NCBI GenBank assembly: GCA_030323885.1
Contig: CM059202.1
Coordinates: 44,906,849-44,970,848, forward strand
Direction of reading: 5' to 3'
DNA length: 64,000 bases
Source of the DNA: Branchipolynoe longqiensis
Taxonomy: Eukaryota; Annelida; Polychaeta; Phyllodocida; Polynoidae
Shown here: piece by piece, positions 1 to 10,345 of the stretch
Numbering within the stretch: position 1 is the first letter of the stretch
How the letters are laid out: every line of letters begins with the position of its first letter
Translations under genes and position numbers: made by a program
The notes under the pieces: generated by a model
What the model saw: only the letters and a program-made list of their open reading frames with translations
Database searches by the model: none
What the model was told of the DNA's origin: nothing

Positions 1-161
1 CCAACCAGTCCTTTCCCTATCCTAATAATGCCGAGCGCCAGGCTAGGAAGCGACAAGTATCAATTTTTAAGTTATTGGTTTGACTCGACCAGGTATCGAA
101 CGCACGAACCCATATGTTCGGCTCCTCCGATTTCTCAACTCACTTGGCCATCCCGTCTGGT
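1..161 (-). repeat. tRNA-derived SINE (family A), cut by window edge
   Basis: Matches the head part of the SINE that recurs more than 15 times in this window: the 'ctaataatgccgagcgcc' body followed by a reverse-oriented tRNA-like head ending 'ggccatcccgtctggt'. The Pol III B-box region (tcgaacgcacgaac on the plus strand) is decayed. The 3' tail lies left of base 1. Confidence 0.8.
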
Positions 162-227
162 GATTACACCCCTTCACACCCTATCCCACTCACTCACTCA
201 ACCAACACTCACACTCTTTACATCCAG

Positions 228-589
228 CTACACAAACCTGGGTGATTGTCGTGGCGTGCTCTCGGTGACCGGCCTAGAAATGGGTGATGTGGAGGAAGAC
301 GTCACTGGTAATGATGTAGTTAAGGATGAACTAGAGGATGAAGACGAAGAGTTGGAAGAGTGCGGGGCAGCCTGCGGTTGCTGCTGCTGCTGCTGCGGGG
401 ATGCGGGTTGTGAGGGTGGTGCCTGCTGCTGCGGTGCTGGTTGCGGTGGCGCCGCCTGGGGCGCTGCTGTCGTGGCGGCGTTCCGGTGTGGCGCTGCTGG
501 TGCCGGAGGCGGGAAGTCGTAGTCGGAAGGAACGCGGTGCAGCGTCGTCCGCCCGCTGCCCGAGCTGTCGTCGTCACTGCTCAGCAGGC
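228..589 (-). CDS. CBL: CBL exon I: polyQ/polyS C-terminal exon
   Basis: The acceptor cttcctacttcag (AG at 590-591) leaves two bases GC that complete the Gly codon begun by exon H, which fixes the start. The peptide starts LLSSDDDSSGSG, then has SDYDFPPP, a proline/alanine/glutamine-rich stretch with a CAG-encoded run of six Gln, a run of nine Ser, and ends PRFV-stop at 228-230. YDFP fits the pYxxP consensus for Crk-type SH2 domains; that is a motif match only. There is a possible splice donor CAG|GTTTGT with the last exonic base at 238 (phase 2). If it is used, the protein continues off the left edge, where the UBA domain of long Cbl isoforms would be expected. If not, this is a UBA-less C terminus. 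The CAG and Ser-codon runs are low complexity and likely length-polymorphic. Confidence 0.85.
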
Positions 590-829
590 CTGAAGTAGGA
601 AGCCACACTGCAGTCGGGGATCGGGGATCGGGGATCGGAGCCTGCAGTTGGGCGATCTCTGGGTTCTTACTCATACAGACCAACATTCCGGGACAATTCT
701 ACAACTGTTCCAGGAAAATTTTACAACTGTTCCAGGACAATTCTATGACTGTTCCAGGACATCATTTAAGTTTATTTTTTTATTGCTATTGTTTAAATCC
801 AAACATTTTCCCAGGACATTTCTCAGTTG

Positions 830-1536
830 TTTGAGTTGCCGTAGATCATAATACCTGTACTGAACACTAGCATATATCGCACTACCCGTACTGACCCCGT
901 CCCCACGTACCATCATCCGTGTGCGAGTTGTTTGAGTTGGTATATATCATAATACCCGCACTGACCCTTATCCCCATGTACCGTCATCCACATGTTGGCA
1001 TAGATCGTAATACCTGTACTGACCATTATCATATATTGTAATACCCACACTGAAGCTTGTCCCCACTTACTATTCTACCATCATCCGTGTGCGAGTTGTT
1101 TGAGTTGGCATAGATCGTAATACCCGTACTGACCCCGTCCCCACGTACCATCATCCGTGTGCGAGTTGTTTGAGTTGGCGTAGATCATAATACCCGTACT
1201 GACCCCGTCCCCACGTACCATCATCCATGTGTGAGTTGTTTGAGTTGGCGTAGATCGTAATACCCGTACTGACCCCGTCCCCACGTACCATCATCCGTGT
1301 GCGAGTTGTTTGAGTTGGCGTAGATCGTAATACCCGTACTGACCCCGTCCCCACGTACCATCATCCGTGTGCGAGTTGTTTGAGTTGGCGTAGATCGTAA
1401 TACCCGTACTGACCCCGTCCCCACGTACCATCATCCGTGTGCGAGTTGTTTGAGTTGGCGTAGATCGTAATACCCGTACTGACCCCGTCCCCACGTACCA
1501 TCATCCGTGTGCGAGTTGTTTGAGTTGGCGTAGATC
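830..1536 (-). repeat. 70-bp minisatellite carrying exon H's 3' end and splice donor
   Basis: Six units of exactly 70 bp occupy about 1117-1536, with a seventh donor-bearing unit around 905 and decayed units between. On the sense (minus) strand each unit reads TACGCCAACTCAAACAACTC...GGATGATGGTACGTGGGG. The rightmost unit (1467-1536) contains the last 38 coding bases of CBL exon H and its donor, and the other units repeat both inside the intron. Exact GTACGT donors (acgtac on plus) lie at 905, 1143, 1213, 1283, 1353, 1423 and 1493. The 70-bp period is not a multiple of three, so adding one unit shifts frame, and reading through unit 1 meets a TGA just before donor 2. Confidence 0.95.
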
Positions 1537-1705
1537 GGCTCCTGCTCCTGGTTGAGGGTGAGCGTGGAAGCAGCAGTGGAGGATGTGGAAGATGCGGCGG
1601 ATGTGGACGATGTGGCAGATGCGGAGGATGCGGAGTGGGGCGGACCGGTCAGAGGCGGCGTGTCATATGGAACATCGTGTAGGTCCGGCAACCGGCGTGG
1701 TTTAA
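1499..1705 (-). CDS. CBL: CBL exon H: tyrosine-motif exon
   Basis: Acceptor atccttgcag (AG at 1706-1707) followed by TTAAACCACG; the first two bases complete a Val codon from exon G (phase 1). The donor is GATG|GTACGT with the last exonic base at 1499, phase 1, matching exon I. The peptide includes LHDVPYDTPPLTGPP, a Ser/Ala/Thr-rich low-complexity stretch, and EPIYANSNNSHTDDG at the end. YDTP fits pYxxP (Crk-type SH2) and YANS fits pYxN (Grb2-type SH2); vertebrate Cbl has comparable C-terminal tyrosine motifs such as YDVP. These binding roles are inferred from motif alone. The last 38 bases and the donor belong to a 70-bp minisatellite repeated into the downstream intron, so donor choice could be ambiguous. 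Confidence 0.88.
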
Positions 1706-1740
1706 CTGCAAGGATGTATAAGCACACCCATGAACAAGGG

Positions 1741-2215
1741 GTGGGGGGTGGGGGTCGGGGGGGGGGGGGGGGGGTGTGGAGGAGCAGGAGGAGGAGAGGT
1801 AGGAGCACAGTACAGCAAGCTAGGGTGGGATGGATGTAGATACATATAGACAGAAAGAGAGGGAAAGAGGGATAGAGGGAGAGGGATAGAGATAGATGGA
1901 GAGGGAGAGATGGAGAGGGACTGAGAGAGAGGGAGAGGGATAGAGATAGAGGGAGAGATGGAGAGAGAGAGGGGGGTACTGAGAGGGAGGGAGAGGGATA
2001 GACATAGAGGGAGAGATGTAGAGGGAGAGATGGAGAGGGAGAGAGAGAGAGCGAGAGGGGGGACTGAGAGGGAGGGAGAGGGAGGGAGAGGGAGAGAGAG
2101 GGACAGGGACAGGGAGAGAGAGAGAGAGAGGGAGGGAGAGGCAGAGGGGGATGGAGAGGCAGAGGGAGAGCGACAGGGAGAGGGAGAGAGGTAGGGAGAG
2201 GGGGAAAGAGAGAGA
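1741..2215. repeat. Poly-G run and purine (GA/GGA) tract
   Basis: A G-run at 1741-1778 is followed by about 370 bp of gagaggga-type purine repeats at 1845-2215. On the CBL sense strand this is a pyrimidine-only tract starting some 140 bases upstream of the exon H acceptor. Long Ser/Pro/Leu reading frames across it are artefacts of the repeat. Confidence 0.9.
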
Positions 2216-2621
2216 TGCCACGGATTGAGTGAGAAATGTCGATAGTCCCTAACTGAAAAGCGAGATTCAAGTTTAAGTTCAAACATGACCAAAGAAGGTA
2301 GATGAGATGAATGAGCCTAATGGGAAGGGTATGTGTGTGTGGAGGGAGGCGCAGTGAATTCATGCGGCTGATTCAAAGGGGGGAGGAGCGATACGACAAG
2401 ACAACTGAAGCGAAGATAAACAAAAGAATAGACCAAAAGAAAGGCAACGCTTACTAATGAGTGACTGGGTGGCTAACTAAACAAATTGACATTGACCCAG
2501 TGGAATTAGACGAAAGCGCACAAAGTGTATAGAGTTGATATTACAAAGCGCATTTGTCGCTCAGTGAGACTTTTGACAAAGTGTACATACTTAACATACA
2601 TTCAAGCCGCCATAAAGGTGC

Positions 2622-3150
2622 AAGGTGGGATGCCAGGGAGAGGGGGGGGGGAGGTGATGCCAGGAAGGGGGGGGTTGAAGACAGGGAGAGGGGTGATGAC
2701 AGGTGAGGGGGGATGACAGAAGAGGGGGTGACAGGGAGAGGGGGATGACAGGGAGAGGGGGGGGGGTGACTGGGAGGGGGGGATGACTGGGAGAGGGGGA
2801 TGACAGGGAGAGGAGGGGATGACAGGGAGAGGGGGGATGACAGGGAGAGGGGGATGACAGGGCGAGGGGATGACATGGAAGGGGGGATGACTGGGAGGGG
2901 GGGATGACAGGGAGAGGGGGGATGACAGGGAGAGGGGGGATGACAGGGAGAGGGGATGACAGGGAGAGGGGGGGGGAGATGACAGGGAGAGGGGGGGGAG
3001 ATGACAGGGAGAGGGGGACGACAGGGAGAGGAGGGGATGACAGGGAGAGGGGGGGGGATGACGGAGGGGGGTGACAGGGCGAGGGGATGACAGGGAGAGG
3101 GTGGATGACAGGGAGAGAGGGGGGGGGGGTGACAGGGAGAGGGTTACTGT
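2622..3150. repeat. G-rich minisatellite (gatgacagggagaggggg)
   Basis: About thirty imperfect copies of a 14-20 bp unit, atgacagggagagggg with variable G-runs. The plus strand has many closely spaced runs of four or more G, a pattern able to form G-quadruplexes. It lies in CBL intron G-H, where the sense strand is C/T-rich. Confidence 0.9.
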
Positions 3151-4020
3151 AACTAGGTATATATGCCCGCTCACTCTATAACCGTATAGGACAAGGCACA
3201 CATATTTTTGCTCAATTTGCCCGGTTTTATCTCCACAAATAATGCACACACATGCTAGAAATATGATTCAATGTCTAAAGCAATCTTTCTACCTTCCATA
3301 TGTGGCCTTATTATATGTGAGAGTGTGATTAGTTCACTTTAGTAGCTTGAATCCCTTGGTATGTATTACGTTTCAAACTATGCGCAGCCACTTTTGGAAA
3401 GTGACCAGACTGGCAATGCATTTTAGACTCGCCGGAAAAAAAGTTACTGATCTTCTTAGCCATGACCGATCAGAATGAGCCTTATATCAATGGAAACCTA
3501 TGATCTTGACTTGACCTATGACGTAGTGTGATTTTTGTAACGACGCCTTTAGGTTTTTATAAACAGGTCAAAGTTGGTGTATCCACTTTGACACTTAATA
3601 CAATTTTAGGCTGTTATCAGTTTTCAAAGAACGCTATACCATTACAAAGAGGAGAAATCGCTCTTTAATGATAAATAACATGATCCGGAAACACCGGCCT
3701 CGGAAAGCCGGTTTTGTTGTTGTTTTGTTTTGTGGGATTTTTTTTAATGAATTTATTTACCCTATTAAATTGCCTCAGTAGTCCGTTGTATGTGGCTACA
3801 AATGTTTAATAAGTGCACCAGTATCTAAGTTAGTTATTTAGAATCAAATGTAGATAATTACTTTGGGTTTTGAAAATTTGGTGTTTCCATCGGACTATGT
3901 AGGTTTAAGATGGACTTTTACAGAAAACCTTATCTTAACCGCCATGTCATCACACGTCACTGCTACCACTACAATACAGCTTTGTACAATATTAACTCAA
4001 TTCTCAACTACTGTCTTCTG
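3150..4020. other. Intron sequence with a partial MITE (family C)
   Basis: No exon recognised. At 3770-3905 the sequence matches the right part of the MITE that ends 'catcggactatgcagctttaa' elsewhere in the window (complete copies at 37681-38035 and 43136-43488). The rest is unassigned AT-rich intron. Confidence 0.55.
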
Positions 4021-4023
4021 GTT

Positions 4024-4170
4024 ACAGAAAGAGAGGGCGCCCTCGTCTCCGGTTCAAGCATACCATCAACAGAAACCTGAAGCTGAGAAACATTAAGACC
4101 GACTCATGGACGCAACTCTCACAGCAGAGAGCTAAATGGAGAGCGGCAGTCAAGTAATGAAAGCAGTCTT
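4024..4170 (+). pseudogene. LINE reverse-transcriptase 3' end fragment
   Basis: The plus-strand translation around 4027-4158 reads like the C terminus of a non-LTR retrotransposon ORF2: basic KERAPSSPVQAYHQQ-type residues, then in another frame an asparagine/leucine segment, TDSWTQ and AKWRAAVK before a stop. A second, inverted copy sharing the 'gactgccgctctccattt' segment lies at 43535-43900. The reading frame is broken. Clade not determined. Confidence 0.5.
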
Positions 4171-5300
4171 TGTCGCATCACGACCGACAGCATGATGATG
4201 ATGATGACAATATTAACTAGTACTACTTTATATGAGGAGCATATATCACCAATACTCCTGTTATACATGCATTTTTTATTGTTGGTACATATGTTTATTC
4301 TGCTGAATAAGTCTTTTGTCAGTGCCGAAGCACTGGTCTTCCAGCCATTTTTCAATTCAGGGTTATTTACACAAAAGGTATATAGAATAAGGTATACAAT
4401 AACTGCTGAATACACAATTTGTGGCATGTAACACAATGAAATTCTGTAACCCAAAAGTTCCATAGCAATATGGTAACAGTAGTGTCATATAACTAGATCA
4501 ATATTAGTCAGATCAATGTGAGTATTTACATAGTATTTAGAATGTAAGCAGAAGTTATCTTCTGTATTCTGTTGGTAAAGTTGTAGTGAGTTTTAATGTT
4601 CAGTTGCAGTTAGGCAAGCGGTACATAAATGTCAGTTTGTTAGAAATATTCTAGTGTAACTGTACTTAATAATTAATAGTAAGTTATAAAGGATTATACA
4701 TATACAATTATTGGATCTGACAGCAGCCTACCATTAAAGTTAATCGCTACTAAGTCGGACTGCTTCTGCACCATCAATAAAGGAGTAACTTGTGACACGC
4801 GTAATGAAAAATGCAAATAGTCCAAGAAGTTGAATGGAGTGATTTCAAAGCTGTCAAATCTTTAGTTGCCAGGCAGTTTCACCCACTTGAGATCACTCCG
4901 CCTGCTTACGAAGGAACATTACATATTAGCAATAAACATTTCGCTTTGGAAATTTCCATTATTAACAATTGATTCTCAACTGAGAAAATGATTTAAAATT
5001 TGCTCACTTTGTGCAGCAATATGGTCTGCGGCTTAAACGTGGCGCGGTTTAGTAGTCTTTCACCATTGCGTAGTGAGATGCGTAGCGTAATTTGCGTTGT
5101 AATTAGCAAAGCAAACCAAAAAGAAATTGTTCAACGGATGACTACACATGTAGAACCAACGACGTCGTCAAAAACAAAGCTAGCGGCAAAGATACCCCTA
5201 CACTATAAGATAGGTCATACAGGGAATAATGTGATCAGGCTAGATGGCGCCACCCAGCAGCAAGCGTGGAAACACATTTGGTTGGAGATTTAGACCCTGG
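4170..5300. other. AT-rich intron, no feature recognised
   Basis: Contains a short (GAT)n run at 4193-4206 and otherwise unassigned AT-rich sequence. Reading frames here lack recognisable domains and splice context. Confidence 0.6.
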
Positions 5301-5302
5301 CA

Positions 5303-5525
5303 TCATCTAAGGTTATATCAGGACGGGGACCGACTTGCGACAGTGCACACCCAAGGTGACTTTATAGTGCTGCCCCACTGGGAGACCAGGCCACCAGCAC
5401 CATGACCCGATATCCCACTCAGTCAGATTATCCTGACACTGAGCCAACCAGTACTTGCCCCATCCTAATAATGCCAAGCGCTTGGCTAGGAAGCGACAAG
5501 TATAAATCCCCAAGTCATTGGTTTG
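5303..5525 (-). repeat. SINE A copy, truncated
   Basis: Matches the SINE A body from 'aaggttatatcaggacgggg' through 'tggctaggaagcgacaagta' and stops at 'ttggtttgactc', so the tRNA-like head is missing. A 5' truncation of this sort is typical of reverse-transcribed copies. Confidence 0.8.
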
Positions 5526-5782
5526 ACTCTTTTGTTATATGCTTAGGATTAGGTTTGATTGATTGGTGGTTGCTTGATTGATTGGTGGTATGCCGTGTCG
5601 GCAGCATAGGCCATATTCACGGCGAGAAATGTTTGTTTTTTGTTCAAACCATCGCTTTTACATGTAAAAGCAGACAATCAATTACATGCCAATAGACACT
5701 CATTAAATTAGAAACCTCAAAATCATATATGTGTGGTCAAGAGAAAAGTTTGATTAATAATTGATAGAATCTATTTAGTAAA

Positions 5783-6004
5783 CTATATGAGGTGGTACAG
5801 TCCAGCTGCCCTCAAAAAGGCTAAAATGTTTTCCTGTTTTACCTGTGTAAAAAGGTCATGCATACTGTCTGCAGTGTAGAACTGTTGGCGCAGGGCCAAA
5901 AAATCAACGCAACTTAGTAAAATGTGTTTGAGTGTCAGCGGGGACTGACACCCAATACATTCAGGGGGATGACCACCTAGGATTAGGTGGTCATTGTATA
6001 CGTG
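5783..6004 (-). pseudogene. LINE ORF2 C-terminal fragment
   Basis: The minus-strand frame ending at the TAG at 5783-5785 gives about 73 residues including GGHPPECIGCQSPLTLKHIL, LLSCVDFLALRQQF and an end FLRAAGLYHLI. The spacing CxxC...LTLKHILLSC is typical of the region after reverse transcriptase/RNase H in animal non-LTR retrotransposons. The frame is closed upstream by a TAA, so this is a dead fragment. It is too short to assign a clade. Confidence 0.65.
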
Positions 6005-6246
6005 TTATACACAAATCCTCTGCTAATGTCAATTGTTGGTTGGTGGAAAACATTGTCGTCGATTAATCTGCTGGTTATCGGGTGGTGTATATGCAGTATT
6101 TATGCGCTCGACACTTGGACCGCCACAAGCGAATCGACTACATTGAAATCGACAGACATCTTAGTGTTGTGCTAGATTTGCTAGCGGTGCTATTTTTAGT
6201 GCTCAGCGCCATTATTTGTTATCGCCAACCATATGCTGTGTTTACG

Positions 6247-6640
6247 TGGTGAGTGGGTGAGTGAGTGAGTGAGTGAGTGAGTGAGTGATGGTGATTTTAC
6301 CACATATTACCAACAAAAGGTTAGTAGATGGTGATATTTATATATTTATTTATTTATTTACACAGCAAGTCTCAGAATGAGGATATTTTAAAATATAACT
6401 GTTGAAAAAATTAATAAGATTTTTAGTGTAAATTTTGAAATGTATATCCATATTTTATACTATTCATTTAAAAAATATTATATATATTACAATTAGATCA
6501 CAGACACATATAAATGATTAGAATATGTATGCATATAATACACTGAAAATACTCCCGTATCTAATTTTTAAAAGATTGGTTTGGTTAATATAGATGCTTT
6601 TAAACCCATAAAAACATGAAATCCTAATTGTGTTACATTA
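6247..6640. repeat. (GAGT)n microsatellite and AT-rich intron
   Basis: Simple gtgagtgagtgag repeat at 6250-6289, then about 340 bp of very AT-rich sequence with no recognised element. Confidence 0.8.
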
Positions 6641-6649
6641 TTAAGCTAA

Positions 6650-6950
6650 GATTCCATATATGCATTATGCAAAAAAAAAAAAAAGCATGTAAACACGCGG
6701 TGGTGTTTCCCATATGTCCAGATGCGAATGCGGATGCGAACGTGAATATGAATGTGAATGCGGCAAAGTGGATCGCTCCATGGACCGATCGCTGCGAATG
6801 CGAATGCGAACACGAACGCTGCTCCATTTGCAATAGACCAGCAACTTTGACTTTCCTTCACAAATTTGTAACAAGAAAGACTAAATAGCCCCATGCTGCA
6901 TACCGCATACGCATTTGCATGCCGCACACCACATATATGGAATCTTGGCT
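6650..6950. mobile_element. MITE with attccatatatgc termini
   Basis: The left end agattccatatatgc and right end catatatggaatct form terminal inverted repeats. The interior has gaatgcgaatgcg-like repeats and a near-palindrome gatcgctccatggaccgatc at 6773-6792. The same palindrome and ends recur in the larger element at 33083-34745, so both belong to one family. No coding capacity; superfamily not settled. Confidence 0.75.
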
Positions 6951-7104
6951 TCATATTACAATGAAATTTAAGCAGACTGAGAATAAGAAATTAAAATAAA
7001 AACTTACAAACTTGTGACAGAAACCAGAGGTGGGAATGCGCTTCGAAAACATGAATAGACGCGTGTTAGTTTTCTACTTACTCCCAACAGAAGCGAAGGC
7101 CATC

Positions 7105-7202
7105 AAAGAACGAGAGAAAGAAAGAAGGAGAGAAAGAAAGAAGGAAAGAAAGAACGAGAGAAAGAAAGAAAGAACGAGAGAAAGAAAGAAGGAAAGAAAG
7201 AT

Positions 7203-7245
<43 letters not shown>

Positions 7246-7250
7246 AGAAT
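7105..7250. repeat. (GAAA)n microsatellite
   Basis: Imperfect gaaagaaagaa tract; the Arg/Glu/Lys-only reading frame across it is an artefact. Confidence 0.95.
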
Positions 7251-7419
7251 GCCAATCACCGGAAGAAGAATGGTGAGGAAGTGGACACAGGAGGTCAACA
7301 GGTCAGCAGGAAAAGGACTGGCCATACGAACCTAGGCTGATCGAAGGCTCCGTGGGGGAGGTGGGGGAGGAGGTGGGGGGAGAGGTGGAAGCTTAACAGA
7401 CAGAAAGGAACAAAAACAA

Positions 7420-8590
7420 TCGGAGCAATTAGACGGTACTGGGAACTGGGAACTGGGAGAGAGGAGAAGGCAATTAGACGGTACTGGGAACTGGGAGAAG
7501 TCAATTAGACGGTACTGGGAACTGGGAGAGAGAAGGCAATTAGACGGTACTGGGAACTGGGAGAGGAGAAGGCAATTAGACGGTACTGGGAACTGGGGGA
7601 GGAGAAGGCAATTAGAAGGTACTGGGAACTGGGAGAGAAGGCAATTAGACGGTACTGGAACTGGGGGAGGAGAAGGCAATTAGACGGTACTGGGAACTGG
7701 GAGAGAAGGCAATTAGACGGTACTGGGAACTGGGAGAAGTCAATTAGACGGTACTGGGAACTGAGGGAGAAGGCAATTAGACGGTACTGGGAACTGGGAG
7801 AAGTCAATTAGACGGTACTGGGAACTGAGGGAGAGAAGGCAATTAGACGGTACTGGGAACTGAGGGAGAGAAGGCAATTAGACGGTACTGGGAACTGGGG
7901 GAGGAGAAGGCAATTAGACGGTACTGAGAACTGAGGGAGAGAAGGCAATTAGACGGTACTGGGGAATGGGAGAGAAAAAGACGGTACTGGGAACTGGGGA
8001 GAGAAGGCAATTGACGGTACTGGGAACTGGGAGAGGGGGGGAGAAGGCAATTAGAAGGTACTGGGAACTGAGGGAGAAGGCAATTAGACGGTACTGGGAA
8101 CTGGGAGAAGGCAATTAGACGGTACTGGGAACTGAGGGAGAGAAGGCAATTAGACGGTACTGGGAACTGAGGGAGAGAAGGCAATTAGACGGTACTGGGA
8201 ACTGGGAGAGAGAAGGCAATTAGACGGTACTGGGAACTGGGAGAGGAGAAGGCAATTAGACGGTACTGGGAACTGGGAGAAGGCAATTAGACGGTACTGG
8301 GAACTGAGGGAGAGAAGGCAATTAGACGGTACTGGGAACTGGGAGAGAGAAGGCAATTAGACGGTACTGGGAACTGAGGGAGAAGGCAATTAGACGGTAC
8401 TGGGAACTGGGAGAAGGCAATTAGACGGTACTGGGAACTGGGAGAGAAGGCAATTAGACGGTACTGGGAACTGGGGGAAAGAAGGCAATTAGACGGTACT
8501 GGGAACTGGGAGAGAAGGCAATTAGACGGTACTGGGAACTGGGAGAGAGAAGGCAATTAGAAGGTACTGGGAACTGGGAGAGGAGAAGGC
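7420..8590. repeat. ~34-bp minisatellite (caattagacggtactgggaa)
   Basis: About 33 tandem copies of a unit built from gaaggcaattagacggtactgggaactggg plus a variable GA spacer of 2-8 bases. It lies in CBL intron G-H. Related words (caattagacggta) recur at 53531-53543 just after the 94-bp satellite. Confidence 0.95.
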
Positions 8591-8644
8591 TCTGAGGTGG
8601 ACCGGGAAGACGGCATGCCACTCACAGCCGGAGATGAGGGGAGA

Positions 8645-9770
8645 CATGGTCTGGTGGTGGTGTGTGTGTGTATGTGTATAAGTATGTGTGTATGTAGATG
8701 TATGTAAGTATGCATGTGTGTAAGTATGTGTGTAAGTATATGGACCTAAGTATGCATGTGTGCAAGTATGTGTGTAAGTATGTGTGTAAGTATATGGACC
8801 TAAGTATGCATGTGTGCAAGTATGTGTGTAAGTATGTGTGTATGTAGATGTATGTAAGTATGCATGTGTGTAAGTATGTGTGTAAGTATGTGTGTAAGTA
8901 TATGGACCTAAGTATGCATGTGTGCAAGTATGTGTGTAAGTATATGGACCTAAGTATGCATGTGTGCAAGTATGTGTGTAAGTATGTGTGTAAGTATGTG
9001 TGTATGTATATGGACCTAAGTATGCATGTGTGTAAGTATGTGTGTAAGTATATGGACCTAAGTATGCATGTGTGTAAGTATGTGTGTAAGTATGTGTGTA
9101 AGTATGTGTGTAAGTATATGGACCTAAGTATGCATGTGTGCAAGTATGTTTGTAAGTATGTGTGTAAGTATGTGTGTATGTATATGGACCTAAGTATGCA
9201 TGTGTGTAAGTATGTGTGTAAGTATATGGACCTAAGTATGCATGTGTGTAAGTATGTTTGTAAGTATGTGTGTAAGTATGTGTGTATGTATATGGACCTA
9301 AGTATGCATGTGTGTAAGTATGTGTGTAAGTATGTGTGTATGTATATGGACCTAAGTATGCATGTGTGCAAGTATGTGTGTAAGTATGTGTGTAAGTATG
9401 TGTGTAAGTATATGGACCTAAGTATGCATGTGTGCAAGTATGTCTGTAAGTATGTGTGTAAGTATATGGACCTAAGTATGCATGTGTGCAAGTATGTGTG
9501 TAAGTATGTGTGTAAGTATGTGTGTAAGTATATGGACCTAAGTATGCATGTGTGCAAGTATGTGTGTAAGTATGTGTGTAAGTATGTGTGTAAGTATATG
9601 AACCTAAGTATGCATGTGTGTAAGTATGTGTGTAAGTATGTGTGTAAGTATGTGTGTAAGTATATGGACCTAAGTATGCATGTGTGGAAGTATGTGTGGA
9701 AGTATCTGTATGTAAACATGTATGTATGCATGCGTGTGTATGTGTGCAAATATGTATATGTGCATGTGTG
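8645..9770. repeat. TG/TA-rich satellite with repeated GTAAGTAT words
   Basis: A 12-bp word (gtaagtatgtgt) is built into longer blocks separated by tatggacctaagtatgcat, so block length varies in steps of 12. On the plus strand the word GTAAGTAT equals the U1-complementary 5' splice-site consensus and occurs dozens of times. This is antisense to CBL. Long HTYTHTYT- or KYVCKYVC-type reading frames are artefacts of the repeat. Confidence 0.95.
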
Positions 9771-9783
9771 TTCATGTATGTAC

Positions 9784-10345
9784 GTTTTACCGGAGCATAC
9801 TACAATGGTGGCCTAGGTAACCGGAGCATACAATGGTGGCCTAGGTAACCAGAGCATACTACAATGGTGGCCTAGGTAATCGGAGCATACTACAATGGTG
9901 GCCTAGGTAACCAGAGCATACCACAATGGTTACCTAGGTAACCAGAGCATACTACAATGGTGGCATAGGTAACCGGAGCATACTACAATGGTGGCCTAGG
10001 TCACCGGAGCATACAATGGTGGCCTAGGTAACCGGAGCATACTACAATGGTGGCCTAGGTAACCGGAACATACTACAATGGTGGCCTAGGTAACCAGAGC
10101 ATACAATGGTGGCCTAGGTAACCGGAGCATACTACAATGGTGGCCTAGGTAACCGGAGCATACTACAATGGTGGCCTAGGTAACCGGAGCATACTACAAT
10201 GGTGGCCTAGGTAACCAGAACATACTACAATGGTGGCCTAGGTAACCAGAGCATACAATGGTGGCCTAGGTAACCGGAGCATACTGCAATGTTGGCCTAG
10301 GTAACCGGAGCATACTACAATGGTCGCCTAGGTAACCGGAGCATA
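9784..10345. repeat. 31-bp minisatellite (catactacaatggtggcct)
   Basis: About 18-19 copies of ggagcatactacaatggtggcctaggtaacc with some units shortened by 4-5 bp. Decayed copies keeping cctaggtaac continue to about 10620 and isolated ones occur near 10830 and 10910, close to CBL exon G. Confidence 0.93.

Noticed and set aside
1702..2363. Leu/Ser/Pro-rich frames upstream of exon H
   Set aside because: They are CT-tract translations; only the part downstream of the acceptor at 1706-1707 is supported as coding.
8522..9775. A 417-codon minus-strand frame (HTYTHTYTH) and a 322-codon plus frame (CKYVCKYVC)
   Set aside because: Both are translations of the 12-bp-core satellite; no splice sites, start context or homology.
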